The notes under the pieces are model-generated. The model saw only the letters and a list, made by a program, of their open reading frames with translations, searched no databases and was not told the DNA's origin. Shown piece by piece: positions 49,611 to 57,565 of a stretch of DNA of 64,000 nucleotides. Each line of letters opens with the position of its first letter. Position 1 is the first letter of the stretch. Source of the DNA: Candidatus Obscuribacterales bacterium (lineage in GTDB: Bacteria > Cyanobacteriota > Vampirovibrionia > Obscuribacterales > Obscuribacteraceae); NCBI GenBank assembly GCA_019744775.1, contig JAIETZ010000008.1:37384-101383 (forward strand), read 5' to 3'. The position numbers were made by a program, and so were the translations under genes.

Positions 49611-50726
49611 ATGTTTGAAGTCTTACTCATCGGAATTACTGTTCCAATCGCCATTCTCGTTTTGATGGCGTCTGCTCGCAACAAGAGCGAAAAATCAAAT
49701 TCAGTTAAGCCGGATCAATGTCACCCGCCAAAGGCTGATACCAGTCATTGCAAATACGACCGCTCTGCTCAGAGACGTACGAGCCTTGCGCCGCGTCCTG
49801 AAGTTGACTTAACCAATCTGCCACCAAAAGACCAACGCGTATTGGCGGCATTTAGCCAAGTTAGTCGTGATCGCATTGTGGAGAACCTGAAAAAGCTCAC
49901 AGGAGAACTTCCCGTAACTGTTACTCGCAATGGTCAAAAAGTCACTGGAACAATTACTTCGCGCAGCTCACATTCAAAAGAGCTGTACGACTTGGCTATG
50001 CCCTTCATCGACGAACAGTTTCAGGCACTGGGACTGACGACTGAGCATCACGACTATGCGAAGGGTCACTACAATCTGGTGGCGACACTTGCCGGCGACG
50101 GTAGTTCCAAAAAGCGAATTATCTTGGGCGCCCACGGCGATGCTACTGCCGGCGCCACCTGGAAAAACGAGAAGACCAAAGGCGCAGACGACGATGGCTC
50201 AGGCATGGTCTTGCTTTTGGAAGTGGCTCGCGCGTTGAGCAAGATGCCGCCGTCCAAGTACGACATAGACTTTTGTATATTCACCAATGAAGAGCAGGGG
50301 CTGGAAGGCTCTTACGCCTATTCGGACAAGGTGAGAAACGAAGGCGAAAGTCTAGTGCTGATGATTCAGTTCGATATGGTCGCCTATCACGGCACAGAAG
50401 GCAATCGCATGGATGTGCATGATGGTGAAAACAAGAATGGTGCACACAAGTATTACGAAGATGTGCTGCGAGCCTGTCACCAATACGAATTGGACTTGAC
50501 GCCCTATGACACGCACAACGATGAAATGAATCGTCGTTCAGACCATGCTGGATTTTTGGATCACGGATATGCGGCTTTGATGTTCTCTGAAGAGTTCACG
50601 GATACGGCATTCAATCCCAACTATCACAGCATGCAAGATACGGTCGACAAATTGAATATCCCGTATTACATGGAGATCATCAAGCTGGCAATTGCGTCAG
50701 TCTTTAACATCTCCGAGATCAAGTAG
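49611..50726 (+). CDS. M28-family aminopeptidase, N-terminally anchored
   Basis: 371 residues behind AGGAGGTACTCATC. An N-terminal hydrophobic segment (about 3-21) is a likely membrane anchor or uncleaved signal, then a basic, Ser/Pro-rich linker. The M28 di-zinc site is visible: GAHGDA (His), GADDDGSG (bridging Asp), NEEQGLEGS (catalytic Glu and ligand), QFDMV (Asp) and NYHSMQDT (His). These enzymes remove N-terminal amino acids or act as carboxypeptidase/glutaminyl-cyclase relatives. It would work at the outer face of the membrane on peptides. Confidence 0.92.
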   Translation: MFEVLLIGITVPIAILVLMASARNKSEKSNSVKPDQCHPPKADTSHCKYDRSAQRRTSLAPRPEVDLTNLPPKDQRVLAAFSQVSRDRIVENLKKLTGELPVTVTRNGQKVTGTITSRSSHSKELYDLAMPFIDEQFQALGLTTEHHDYAKGHYNLVATLAGDGSSKKRIILGAHGDATAGATWKNEKTKGADDDGSGMVLLLEVARALSKMPPSKYDIDFCIFTNEEQGLEGSYAYSDKVRNEGESLVLMIQFDMVAYHGTEGNRMDVHDGENKNGAHKYYEDVLRACHQYELDLTPYDTHNDEMNRRSDHAGFLDHGYAALMFSEEFTDTAFNPNYHSMQDTVDKLNIPYYMEIIKLAIASVFNISEIK

Positions 50727-50751
50727 CTGATCTTAGCTCACGTCATCCTGA

Positions 50752-50803
50752 GCAAAGCGAAGGATCTCACGACTTCAATGTCGGCGAGATACTTCACTGC
50801 TCA
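50752..50803. repeat. GTCATCCTGAG-type repeat fragment
   Basis: GTCATCCTGAGCAAAGCGAAGGATCTC with a partial inverse (GAGATACTTC), followed directly by REP copy 10. It lies just after the M28 gene. Confidence 0.65.
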
Positions 50804-50815
50804 TATCTGTCCTTC

Positions 50816-50838
50816 GTAGGGGCGCATTGCATGCGCCC
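50816..50838 (+). repeat. REP-like palindrome, copy 10
   Basis: GTAG plus the 19-bp palindrome, 31 nt upstream of the next start codon. Confidence 0.85.
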
Positions 50839-50869
50839 TTTACTAATCCAAATCAAAAGAGGTATCCCC

Positions 50870-51271
50870 ATGGTTACAGTTATTGCTCTCGTGATGGGTG
50901 TGTTGGTCGGTCTGCAAGTATCGCGTCTTTTTCAGGCCATTAAGGACCACATCGATCCTAAGCAACGCGCGACAATGATCACCGTTGCGCATTTCAGCAC
51001 AGTCGTGTCGGTATTGACACTGGTGTTTGTGCATTTGCGCGAGATCGCACTGCGTGTGGCGACGATTCTGTCCGACTACATCGGTGTGTGGATTATCAAA
51101 TACACCGCTCCGGTGTTTTATCCGATTGCTGGGCAGTTAGGAGAATTAGCCAGAGTGCTCTTTAATTATGCAGCACTTGCACACCCGGCGAATCCAATCC
51201 TTCAAGCAATGGCCATTTATTTGTGTGCCCAGATGCTTGTGTTCGAGTTGTTGATGAGGGAGAAAAAGTAA
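50870..51271 (+). CDS. Membrane protein, three spans
   Basis: 133 residues from ATG 50870 (AGAGGTATCCCC upstream); an earlier frame start at 50831 lies within the REP. Hydrophobic segments at about 3-20, 40-60 and 100-125, with amphipathic segments between. Family unknown. Its stop overlaps the next start in TAATG, so the two are translationally coupled. Small, lineage-specific and similar in style to the membrane proteins of the 16-kb operon, but no clear homology was seen. Confidence 0.75.
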   Translation: MVTVIALVMGVLVGLQVSRLFQAIKDHIDPKQRATMITVAHFSTVVSVLTLVFVHLREIALRVATILSDYIGVWIIKYTAPVFYPIAGQLGELARVLFNYAALAHPANPILQAMAIYLCAQMLVFELLMREKK

Positions 51272-51732
51272 TGGAAAAGGAAAAGAAAGTTATCGACAAA
51301 CAAGAATTGTTCGCGCTGCTGAAGACGGCCGGCGTGTGGGGAAGCGGCGTGCTTGCATTTTATACTGCCGTTAACACTTTCATCGGCGCTAACGCAGCAT
51401 TGGAAGTCTCGCCATGGACCATCCCGCTGCCGATTATTCAACAGTTGGAAATTCCCTTTGGCGCAACGGACCGCGCTCGCAAGATGAAGGTTGAATTGGC
51501 GCAAGTGAAAAAGCAAATCGCAGCGGCCAAAGTCAAGGAAAAAACCGAGAAGGACTGTGCTTGCTTGACGCCGTCCGAAAAGGCGCAAATCTTTGTCGCC
51601 GATGCCGAAAAGTATCTGGACGACTCTCACAACGCAATGCGTTCCGGCAACTTCCAAGCTGTAGTTAGCGCTTGGGACAACATCCGCCGCGACATTCGCC
51701 TTGCGCAAGAAGCGCTGCAGGAGTGCAAGTAA
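51271..51732 (+). CDS. Membrane-anchored protein with coiled coil
   Basis: 153 residues from ATG 51271, overlapping the upstream stop by 1 nt, with GAGGGAG 8 nt upstream. One hydrophobic segment at about 22-44, then a coiled-coil-like part (KMKVELAQVKKQIAAAKVKEKTEKD) and a helical C-terminus with a TPR-like unit (AEKYLDDSHNAMRSGNFQAVVSAWDNIRRDIRLAQEAL). Family not recognised. Coupled with the three-span membrane protein; probably subunits of one complex. Confidence 0.75.
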   Translation: MEKEKKVIDKQELFALLKTAGVWGSGVLAFYTAVNTFIGANAALEVSPWTIPLPIIQQLEIPFGATDRARKMKVELAQVKKQIAAAKVKEKTEKDCACLTPSEKAQIFVADAEKYLDDSHNAMRSGNFQAVVSAWDNIRRDIRLAQEALQECK

Positions 51733-51763
51733 CACAAAACAAAAATAAAAAAAGGAGGCTTGT

Positions 51764-52507
51764 ATGTCGCTGATACTTACTGATGAGGAATATGCGTGCG
51801 CGAAAAAGATGTTGTCGAATTGGGAAGAGCTTTTTGCAAGGTACGAAAGCGAAGGGGCCACCGAAGCCCAATCGCTAGAAGTGCGCGAAAAGTTACGCTC
51901 TCCTTCTGCAACCTACGCAAGACAGTGCTTGGAAGAAATTGCCTTCTACGAACAACTGAAGGCAGGCAACATAGTAGAGTCATTTGATGTTGGAACTCTT
52001 CCGCGTATGCTGATCTGCTTTCGCATAGCCGCCGGGTTATCTCAAGAAGAATTTGCCGAAAAGCTGGGTTGCACAGCGCAAAAGGTGCGGACTAACGAGA
52101 AAAATGAATATCATGGCTCAACAGCGCAACGTATGCAGGCAATGCTTGATCTATTGCCGGTTACGACAGTCGTAGTTGCTGAAAGACTTGATGCAGCACA
52201 GGAGCTGAATCGGTGCTCAGTCGGTGGCATGGGAATGATGCTGATGTCGGTCCGAGAATCCCAAGGAATGTCCTACGAAAGACTTGCAGAGCGCTTGCAA
52301 GAAGAAAAACTGCTGGCGTTGAATAAGACAAAACAGGACTATTGGGATTGTGGATTGTCCTGGCTTGATGTTCCTGCTTTTGTGAGCGGCATCAAGGAAG
52401 CGGAAGTAAGTGCCTATCGCGAAATGGGCATGACGACTACCACGGCCAAGGCTCTTGCTAAAGCACTTCGCATAAAGCTAACGGTAAAGGCTAAGTTGAA
52501 CCGATGA
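51764..52507 (+). CDS. Xre-type helix-turn-helix protein
   Basis: 247 residues behind AAAGGAGGCTTGT. Residues about 80-130 (RMLICFRIAAGLSQEEFAEKLGCTAQKVRTNEKNEY) form an Xre/Cro-type helix-turn-helix of the HigA kind, and a second, degenerate one may lie at about 160-230 (MLMSVRESQGMSYERLAERLQEEKL). It is probably a transcriptional regulator. No toxin gene is adjacent; the two membrane protein genes upstream are in the same direction, 31 nt apart, so it may regulate them. Terminated by a strong hairpin. Confidence 0.82.
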   Translation: MSLILTDEEYACAKKMLSNWEELFARYESEGATEAQSLEVREKLRSPSATYARQCLEEIAFYEQLKAGNIVESFDVGTLPRMLICFRIAAGLSQEEFAEKLGCTAQKVRTNEKNEYHGSTAQRMQAMLDLLPVTTVVVAERLDAAQELNRCSVGGMGMMLMSVRESQGMSYERLAERLQEEKLLALNKTKQDYWDCGLSWLDVPAFVSGIKEAEVSAYREMGMTTTTAKALAKALRIKLTVKAKLNR

Positions 52508-52510
52508 ACT

Positions 52511-52548
52511 AAAGGCGCATTTCGCAATGCGCCTTTTTCTTTTTGTGT
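52511..52548 (+). terminator. Terminator with REP-like arms
   Basis: Stem AAAGGCGCATT/AATGCGCCTTT (52511-52521, 52526-52536) with a TCGC loop and long T tract. The arms match the REP family's GGCGCAT half, so it may be derived from a REP copy. Confidence 0.85.
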
Positions 52549-52582
52549 ACTACTATAAAACATCGGAGAACAACGCAAAAAA

Positions 52583-52612
52583 GAAAAAGGGGCTGCATAA
52601 GCAACCCCTTTC
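52583..52612 (-). terminator. Terminator of 52637 gene
   Basis: Stem AAAGGGG.TGC/GCA.CCCCTTT (52587-52596, 52600-52610) followed on the minus strand by a long T-rich tract. Confidence 0.85.
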
Positions 52613-52636
52613 GATCTAGTGTTTGCTCTGCAACTA

Positions 52637-53182
52637 TTAGTCGCAGGCTTTACTGAAGGCGAATTCCAGCCAGAAAGGCTCGTCATTCACAGCGATGTCT
52701 GTAGTGCGAGCGCGTCCTTCAGGAATGTCCTTCTTGACGGTGAGGCGGAAACCATTAGGCAACCAAGCGTAGTCAAACGCTGTGTTGTCATAGTCCTTCA
52801 GAACAACTTTCTTCGCGGGAATGCCATTTGTGGTGAACTCGATTGCCGTACCCAGCGGTACGGAAATGAGCGCGTCCTGCATTCTGCGGGTGATCACCAG
52901 TGGCGAGCCGTCGGCTTTTCTGTGCTCAGGCGGAGTGCCTTTCTCGTTGTATCTGATGACGATCTCGCAGTCGTTCGTCGCTTTGTTGCTGCCGGCGGAT
53001 TTAAACCGCATCAACAGTGCAACGACGGCGACCGCGATAATCGGCAATACAGAGTGCAACTGCAGGGACAGAAGCAAGGTTATCAATCCGGCACCGATAA
53101 CCATCAAAGTAATGCCTTCGGTGGATCTCTTTTGAGTGTCCTTCAAGAGTTCATCCAGGCGGGTGTTCTTATTCTTGTTCAT
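52637..53182 (-). CDS. Two-span membrane protein with soluble tail
   Basis: 181 residues behind GAGGACACAACT. Two adjacent hydrophobic segments (about 22-58, a hairpin), then a beta-rich soluble part (DCEIVIRYNEKGTPPEH, VPLGTAIEFTTNGIPAKKVVLKD). Family not recognised. The start codon lies 15-20 nt after a strong terminator that ends the adenosine-deaminase-like gene, leaving room only for the ribosome binding site. Confidence 0.75.
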   Translation of the reverse strand: MNKNKNTRLDELLKDTQKRSTEGITLMVIGAGLITLLLSLQLHSVLPIIAVAVVALLMRFKSAGSNKATNDCEIVIRYNEKGTPPEHRKADGSPLVITRRMQDALISVPLGTAIEFTTNGIPAKKVVLKDYDNTAFDYAWLPNGFRLTVKKDIPEGRARTTDIAVNDEPFWLEFAFSKACD

Positions 53183-53196
53183 AGTTGTGTCCTCGT

Positions 53197-53234
53197 AAAA
53201 AAATTCCCCACGTCCTCGAAAGGATGTGGGGAAT
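53197..53234 (-). terminator. Terminator directly before the 53182 start
   Basis: Stem ATTCCCCACGTCCT/AGGATGTGGGGAAT (one G-T pair) with a CGAA tetraloop, then seven T on the minus strand. It follows the adenosine-deaminase-like gene and precedes the next ribosome binding site by a few bases. Confidence 0.88.
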
Positions 53235-53256
53235 ATGCGGGTCTAAACTTGTGAGC

Positions 53257-54378
53257 TTAAGATTGAGGTGCGTAGGCTGCGCGCAGCTTTGTTCTTAAGG
53301 CAACTTTGGTTTTGGGCGAGAAGTTGGAGGCTTCTAGTGCAGTCAAATTGACCGCGTAGAAATCTTCCATTCCCCAGTTGAAGTGTTCGACTAGATGTGC
53401 GTACTCGTTGGTTAGCGAGCTCAATGTGAAGGTCAAACCATCAGTGTTGATGCACACACGTCTCCCGTCTTGGTATAGCCTGTTGACGGGGTGTTCGGCA
53501 AGGCTCTTAACCTGGCCGGTTACTACGTTGGAAGTCAAACAAACTTCGAATACTTGGTCAATCGGCTCGACTATGCGGATACCGTGACCAACGCGTGTGA
53601 TGTTGTTTTTGTCGAGAATTGCAATTTCTTCTTCTGAAACAGGATTTGTTTCACCCAAATGAATTGTTGCTTTCAATCCGGCTTGCTGAGTGCGTATGGC
53701 TTGTTTGAGCCACCACTCAGGAATACCGGGGAATGCCTTCTCATCAGCGGCCAGATCAAAGCCCGTGACTCCGAATTTTTTGTATTCGATAGCCAGGTCG
53801 GCCAATTCTTCCGCCATCTCTCCGTTTTCATGCCGCAGGGCACATACTATGAGACTCACCGGGATAGGCGATGTGGCGAGCACGCCGGTGATACAGTCCA
53901 TAACGTCACGCAGATTGAGCCCATTGCGAGTACTGAGTTGCGGCGCATAGCGCAACTCCATTGCAATTGTGCCGTCGGCAACAGCATCTTCAATTCGCTC
54001 GCGCGTGATCAACTCCAAGCTTTGCTTGTCTTGAATCACGGGAAGAATAAAGCTGTTAATTGCTGCTACGTATTGTGCCAGGGACTGACTGGCAAATGAT
54101 TTTGTAAATTGCTCGAACTTATGAACCGCTTGGTCCTCCAGCTCATTGCCCTTCTTGATATCAGATTTGTTCGATGATTGTTTGAGCTTTTGAGCTTCAC
54201 GCCAATCTTCGAGCACATCTGGTGGAAAAGTGGTATCGCTTTCACCAACAAAATTTTTCTTGTCCCAGAGACGCAGAATTGTTCTGTGCCTTAAGGAACA
54301 ATCGAGGTGTTCGTGGATATTCAGCTTTGGGTAATTCCGGAGCTTGTTCAAGAGTCTTTTACGCCTAAGAGGGGTCAT
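53257..54378 (-). CDS. Adenosine deaminase-like metal-dependent hydrolase
   Basis: 373 residues from ATG 54378 (GAG upstream; a longer frame to 54642 merely overlaps the rubrerythrin gene). Family motifs: HEHLDCSLR (metal His 22 and 24; usual HxHLDG), MELRYAPQ, KATIHLGE (usual HAGE), RVGHGIRI and INTDGLTFT. In true adenosine deaminases the last is NTDDP: the metal Asp is present but the second Asp is Gly. The enzyme therefore probably deaminates a different substrate (AMP, 6-aminodeoxyfutalosine or modified adenines) or has weakened activity. Lies 25 nt after the rubrerythrin gene. Confidence 0.85.
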   Translation of the reverse strand: MTPLRRKRLLNKLRNYPKLNIHEHLDCSLRHRTILRLWDKKNFVGESDTTFPPDVLEDWREAQKLKQSSNKSDIKKGNELEDQAVHKFEQFTKSFASQSLAQYVAAINSFILPVIQDKQSLELITRERIEDAVADGTIAMELRYAPQLSTRNGLNLRDVMDCITGVLATSPIPVSLIVCALRHENGEMAEELADLAIEYKKFGVTGFDLAADEKAFPGIPEWWLKQAIRTQQAGLKATIHLGETNPVSEEEIAILDKNNITRVGHGIRIVEPIDQVFEVCLTSNVVTGQVKSLAEHPVNRLYQDGRRVCINTDGLTFTLSSLTNEYAHLVEHFNWGMEDFYAVNLTALEASNFSPKTKVALRTKLRAAYAPQS

Positions 54379-54403
54379 GAAAGTTGATCTCACTATTGTA
54401 CGC

Positions 54404-54883
54404 TCATTTGGCGCCTTTGACTTTGTCGAGTGCCTTTTGGTAACGACCGGCATGAAACGCTTCGACAAGACCCAATGCTTTGAATCGCTTGGCTGCCTTT
54501 TGAAATATTTCTGCGTGTTCGCGTGATTCTTTGGCTTGTTCGACAAACTCGGCGGCTGCTGCATTTTCACCCTCGGCGAGCGCCGTCTTTTCAAACGACG
54601 GATACATCGAGTTGGTTTCGTGCAGCTCACCTTCAATGGCAATCTCCAAAAGCTTTTCGACTGTCATTTCGGATTCGGGATAAAGCAACTCGAGATGAAT
54701 GAAAGCGTGACCGGTTTCTTGATTGGCGGTTTCTTCAAAAAGCCGGGCGATTTCTTCGTTGCCTAATTTGCGGGCAATCTTTGCGAAGTACAAGTACTTG
54801 CGATTAGCCATTGATTCGCCGGCAAATGCGGCAGCGAGATTTTTCTGTGTTTTGGATTTTGCGCTGGATTTTCTCTTGGACAT
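54404..54883 (-). CDS. Rubrerythrin-like diiron protein (no rubredoxin domain)
   Basis: 159 residues from ATG 54883 (AAGGAGACAACC upstream). A four-helix ferritin-like bundle with the diiron ligands in AGESMANRKY, ETANQETGHAF, GELHETNSMYPSFEKTALAEGE and ESREHAEIF, as in rubrerythrins. The C-terminal rubredoxin-type Cys4 domain is absent, replaced by KALGLVEAFHAGRYQKALDKVKGAK, so an external electron donor is needed. Probable role: peroxide reduction. Basic Ser/Lys N-terminus. Confidence 0.9.
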   Translation of the reverse strand: MSKRKSSAKSKTQKNLAAAFAGESMANRKYLYFAKIARKLGNEEIARLFEETANQETGHAFIHLELLYPESEMTVEKLLEIAIEGELHETNSMYPSFEKTALAEGENAAAAEFVEQAKESREHAEIFQKAAKRFKALGLVEAFHAGRYQKALDKVKGAK

Positions 54884-55267
54884 GGTTGTCTCCTTGAAAA
54901 ATTGTGGCCGGCCAAAAATCCCGACAAAGCACAATGCTTTGGCGAGAGAGTTATTTACTGGCGGGGCTTTAGGTTTGGTTCTGTTGTTGAGATCTATTTA
55001 TATAAGTACGGAAATGTAATTTCTTTGCCTTGAACCTATCAAGTTTGTTGTTGGCAAGTAAATCCGCTTGAAAACAAATTTCGCAGAAAGAATCCTTAAG
55101 ACGCCAGTCTGTGGGCATTTTTAGGTTTTCAACAGATCGGCTAGCTTGCGCTAGCTCGTCCGATAATGTTTCTGCTGATATCGCTCTAGGGTTTTGTCGC
55201 TAGTCGGGCTGTAGGAAAGGCGCTAAGATTAACGATACGTAGTTTTTGTCTGGAGGACCTTCGACCT
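54884..55267. other. 384-bp divergent intergenic region
   Basis: Separates the rubrerythrin gene (minus) and the ExbD gene (plus). AT-rich sequence with TATTTATATAAG near 54995-55008 may be the rubrerythrin promoter. A partial hairpin AAAGCA/TGCTTT lies at about 54926-54940. No gene seen. Confidence 0.45.
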
Positions 55268-55690
55268 ATGGCAATGGGGAAAAGCGGCGAGATTTTTACC
55301 GATATCAACGTCACCCCGTTGACGGATGTTTTTTTGGTGCTTCTGGTCATCATGATTCTTGTTGCGCCGTTGGTTAATATGTCGGTCCTCAAAGTTGACC
55401 CACCGGTCGCGAGCAGCTCAAGACCAGCCGAGCCGGATAAAGGTCCAAAAATTGACGTTAACGTTTCAGCTGCAGGTACCGTCACAGTCAACGGACAAAA
55501 CGTAGCTCCTGTTGATACGCAACACGTGCAACAAGTCATTCAAGCCGAACAACAAAAAGCCGGCACAGAAGATCTCCCACTTAATCTCTCTTCCGACGCC
55601 GACGCTCTACAAAAATACGTCGTAGCCGTCATGGACGCCGCCGCCGGCGCCGGCATCAAACGCATGCGCGTTTTGCCGCTGCGCAAGTAG
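55268..55690 (+). CDS. ExbD/TolR family protein
   Basis: 140 residues behind GGAGGACC. The N-terminal cytoplasmic stretch FTDINVTPLTDVFLVLLVIMI leads into the single membrane span, with the conserved Asp (LTDV) used for proton-driven motion. The periplasmic domain ends MRVLPLRK. ExbD/TolR works with ExbB/TolQ to energise outer-membrane uptake or envelope upkeep. No ExbB/TolQ gene is adjacent in this window, which is unusual. Followed by REP copy 11. Confidence 0.92.
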   Translation: MAMGKSGEIFTDINVTPLTDVFLVLLVIMILVAPLVNMSVLKVDPPVASSSRPAEPDKGPKIDVNVSAAGTVTVNGQNVAPVDTQHVQQVIQAEQQKAGTEDLPLNLSSDADALQKYVVAVMDAAAGAGIKRMRVLPLRK

Positions 55691-55712
55691 TTCCAAAGTT
55701 TAGTTCTGAATC

Positions 55713-55735
55713 GTAGGGGCGCATTGCATGCGCCC
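55713..55735 (+). repeat. REP-like palindrome, copy 11
   Basis: GTAG plus the 19-bp palindrome, about 25 nt after the ExbD stop. Confidence 0.85.
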
Positions 55736-55967
55736 TTTTCTTTCGTAAGCGAACGGCAAAGGATTCACGTCGGCTGTCACACCCAAGTTCTCTTCACCAC
55801 AGATATCTGTTGACGCATACTAAACGCAAGTCTATTTGCTAATAGTAGTGCTAAACGAAAACATATTTCGGGAAGGAAAGTCGAAGCATCGTAATGAAAG
55901 CTTAAGAAAAGCGGGTCTGAGTTAGAACAGTTTTACGGTTTGCCGCACTTATAGCAGGAGTTATACA

Positions 55968-55996
55968 TTGACAGTAGAATGACCGTAAAATATCCT
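55968..55996 (+). promoter_or_regulatory. Promoter of leucine-type dehydrogenase
   Basis: TTGACA (55968-55973), 17-nt spacer, TATCCT (55991-55996), about 35 nt before the start codon. Confidence 0.6.
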
Positions 55997-56030
55997 TAGG
56001 CGCCATAAGCCGCATTATTAGGAGATCCGC

Positions 56031-57098
56031 ATGGTAGGTATCTTTACGGAACTGGAAAACTACGGGCACGAGCAAGTCGCCTGCTTCCAGGACAAAGAAT
56101 CAGGTTTGAAGACCATCATTGGTATTCACAGCACGGTATTAGGACCAGCATTGGGCGGTTGCCGCATGTGGCCTTATACAGATGAAGCTGCGGCTCTTAG
56201 AGATGTTCTCCGTCTGGCTCGCGGCATGACTTACAAAGCGGCTGTCGCAGGCTTGAAATTGGGCGGCGGTAAGGCAGTCATCATCGGTGACTCGCGTACC
56301 CAAAAGACACCGCAGCTGTTAAAAGCATTTGGACGTTGTGTTGATTCATTAGGCGGTCGTTATATCACTGCTGAAGATGTCGGCATGAAGGTTGATGATA
56401 TCGACACCATCCGTACACAGACAAAGCACGCAGTCGGCGGCAGCAACGAGGGTGGTAGCGGCGATCCATCTATCATGACTGCTTTCGGTACCTTCCAAGG
56501 TATGAAGGCTGCATTGAAATTTGCTGGACTGGGCGAAAGTTTTGAAGGCATCAAAGTTGCCATTCAAGGTGTAGGTAACGTTGGCTATCACTTGAGCAGC
56601 TACCTTCACAATGCCGGCGCAAAGCTGTACGTAACAGACATCTATCCAAACCAAATTGAAAGAGTAGTCACTGAATTCGGTGCCACACCAGTTGGACCGG
56701 ATGAAATCTATGGCGTTGACTGCGAAATATTCGCTCCATGCGCTTTGGGTGCAATCTTGAACGCTAAAACAATCCCGCAATTGAAAGCTAAAGTAATTGC
56801 CGGTTGCGCAAACAACCAATTGGAAACAGAATCCAATGGCTTTGAATTGTTCAAGCGTGGCGTTGTTTACGCTCCTGACTATGCAATCAACGCAGGTGGC
56901 TTAATTAACGTTGCCGCCGAACTCGATGGCTACAACAAAGAAGTTGTCTTGGGCAAAGTAAGCCAGATCTACAACACAATCACTTCGATTCTCACACGCT
57001 CGAAAGACGAAGGCATTCCGCCTCACGTTGCAGCTGATCGTGTTGCTGAACAACGCTTGATTGATGCCAAACAAGGTCGTCTTGCTGTAAAGTCGTAG
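56031..57098 (+). CDS. Glu/Leu/Phe/Val dehydrogenase (leucine dehydrogenase type)
   Basis: 355 residues, the size of leucine dehydrogenase rather than the larger glutamate enzyme. GIHSTVLGPALGGCRMW, KAAVAGLKLGGGKAVI with the catalytic Lys, and the Rossmann GVGNVGYHL (NAD binding) are present. It interconverts branched-chain amino acids and 2-oxo acids with NAD+. Ribosome binding site AGGAGATCCGC. Followed after 3 nt by a Zn-ribbon protein. The substrate (Leu, Val or Phe) is not decided by sequence alone. Confidence 0.93.
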   Translation: MVGIFTELENYGHEQVACFQDKESGLKTIIGIHSTVLGPALGGCRMWPYTDEAAALRDVLRLARGMTYKAAVAGLKLGGGKAVIIGDSRTQKTPQLLKAFGRCVDSLGGRYITAEDVGMKVDDIDTIRTQTKHAVGGSNEGGSGDPSIMTAFGTFQGMKAALKFAGLGESFEGIKVAIQGVGNVGYHLSSYLHNAGAKLYVTDIYPNQIERVVTEFGATPVGPDEIYGVDCEIFAPCALGAILNAKTIPQLKAKVIAGCANNQLETESNGFELFKRGVVYAPDYAINAGGLINVAAELDGYNKEVVLGKVSQIYNTITSILTRSKDEGIPPHVAADRVAEQRLIDAKQGRLAVKS

Positions 57099-57101
57099 GT
57101 A

Positions 57102-57455
57102 ATGAACACCGTCGGCTTTAACACGCTCTATCACGCTCTTAAGTGTCCCTACTGCGGCAGCGCAGTAGACTCAGGCATCGGCTTTCGCGCAGGTGCGCTG
57201 AAGCAAGCCAGCTATCGCATGGGCGACAAGCTGAGCTGGGAAGGTGGTAATTGCCGACCGGAGGAAAAACCCGAGGGCGGTAATTTCAAAACCATCGGTT
57301 ATTACAATTGCGACAATCTAAATTGCATGAGCTGGCACGATTGTTTTCCGGAAGTGCAGGAAGCGCTTATCACATTCACAGACGATGTGATTGTGGAAGT
57401 GGAGTCAGTTCAGAACCCAGCACGCGAGCAAGGCTTCGATATACTGCCACCTTAA
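57102..57455 (+). CDS. Small Zn-ribbon protein
   Basis: 117 residues starting 3 nt after the dehydrogenase stop. CPYCG near the N-terminus and CDNLNC around residue 70 give a four-Cys zinc site, with a long loop between. The rest has no known domain. No Shine-Dalgarno sequence of its own is obvious, so translation is probably coupled to the dehydrogenase. Function unknown; possibly a regulatory or cofactor-handling partner. Confidence 0.75.
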   Translation: MNTVGFNTLYHALKCPYCGSAVDSGIGFRAGALKQASYRMGDKLSWEGGNCRPEEKPEGGNFKTIGYYNCDNLNCMSWHDCFPEVQEALITFTDDVIVEVESVQNPAREQGFDILPP

Positions 57456-57484
57456 ATTGTCCTCGGGTCATATCATCCTGATTT

Positions 57485-57507
57485 GTAGGGGCGCATTGCA
57501 TGCGCCC
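57485..57507 (+). repeat. REP-like palindrome, copy 12
   Basis: GTAG plus the 19-bp palindrome, 58 nt upstream of the next start; preceded by a remnant TCATCCTGA of the other repeat family. Confidence 0.85.
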
Positions 57508-57565
57508 TCTGTCATTCTTAGTGCCGTCTAATGGATCACGGCTCTGTTTCTGGTATCAAAGGGTA

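Larger units (their letters stand above)
55691..56030. other. 340-bp intergenic region
   Basis: Holds REP copy 11 and, near its right end, the promoter of the dehydrogenase gene. Between them is AT-rich sequence without a recognised feature. Confidence 0.45.

Noticed and set aside
54379..54642. N-terminal extension of the adenosine deaminase-like gene
   Set aside because: The extra sequence is the rubrerythrin gene read in another frame; the HEHLD motif sits at the normal place when starting at 54378.
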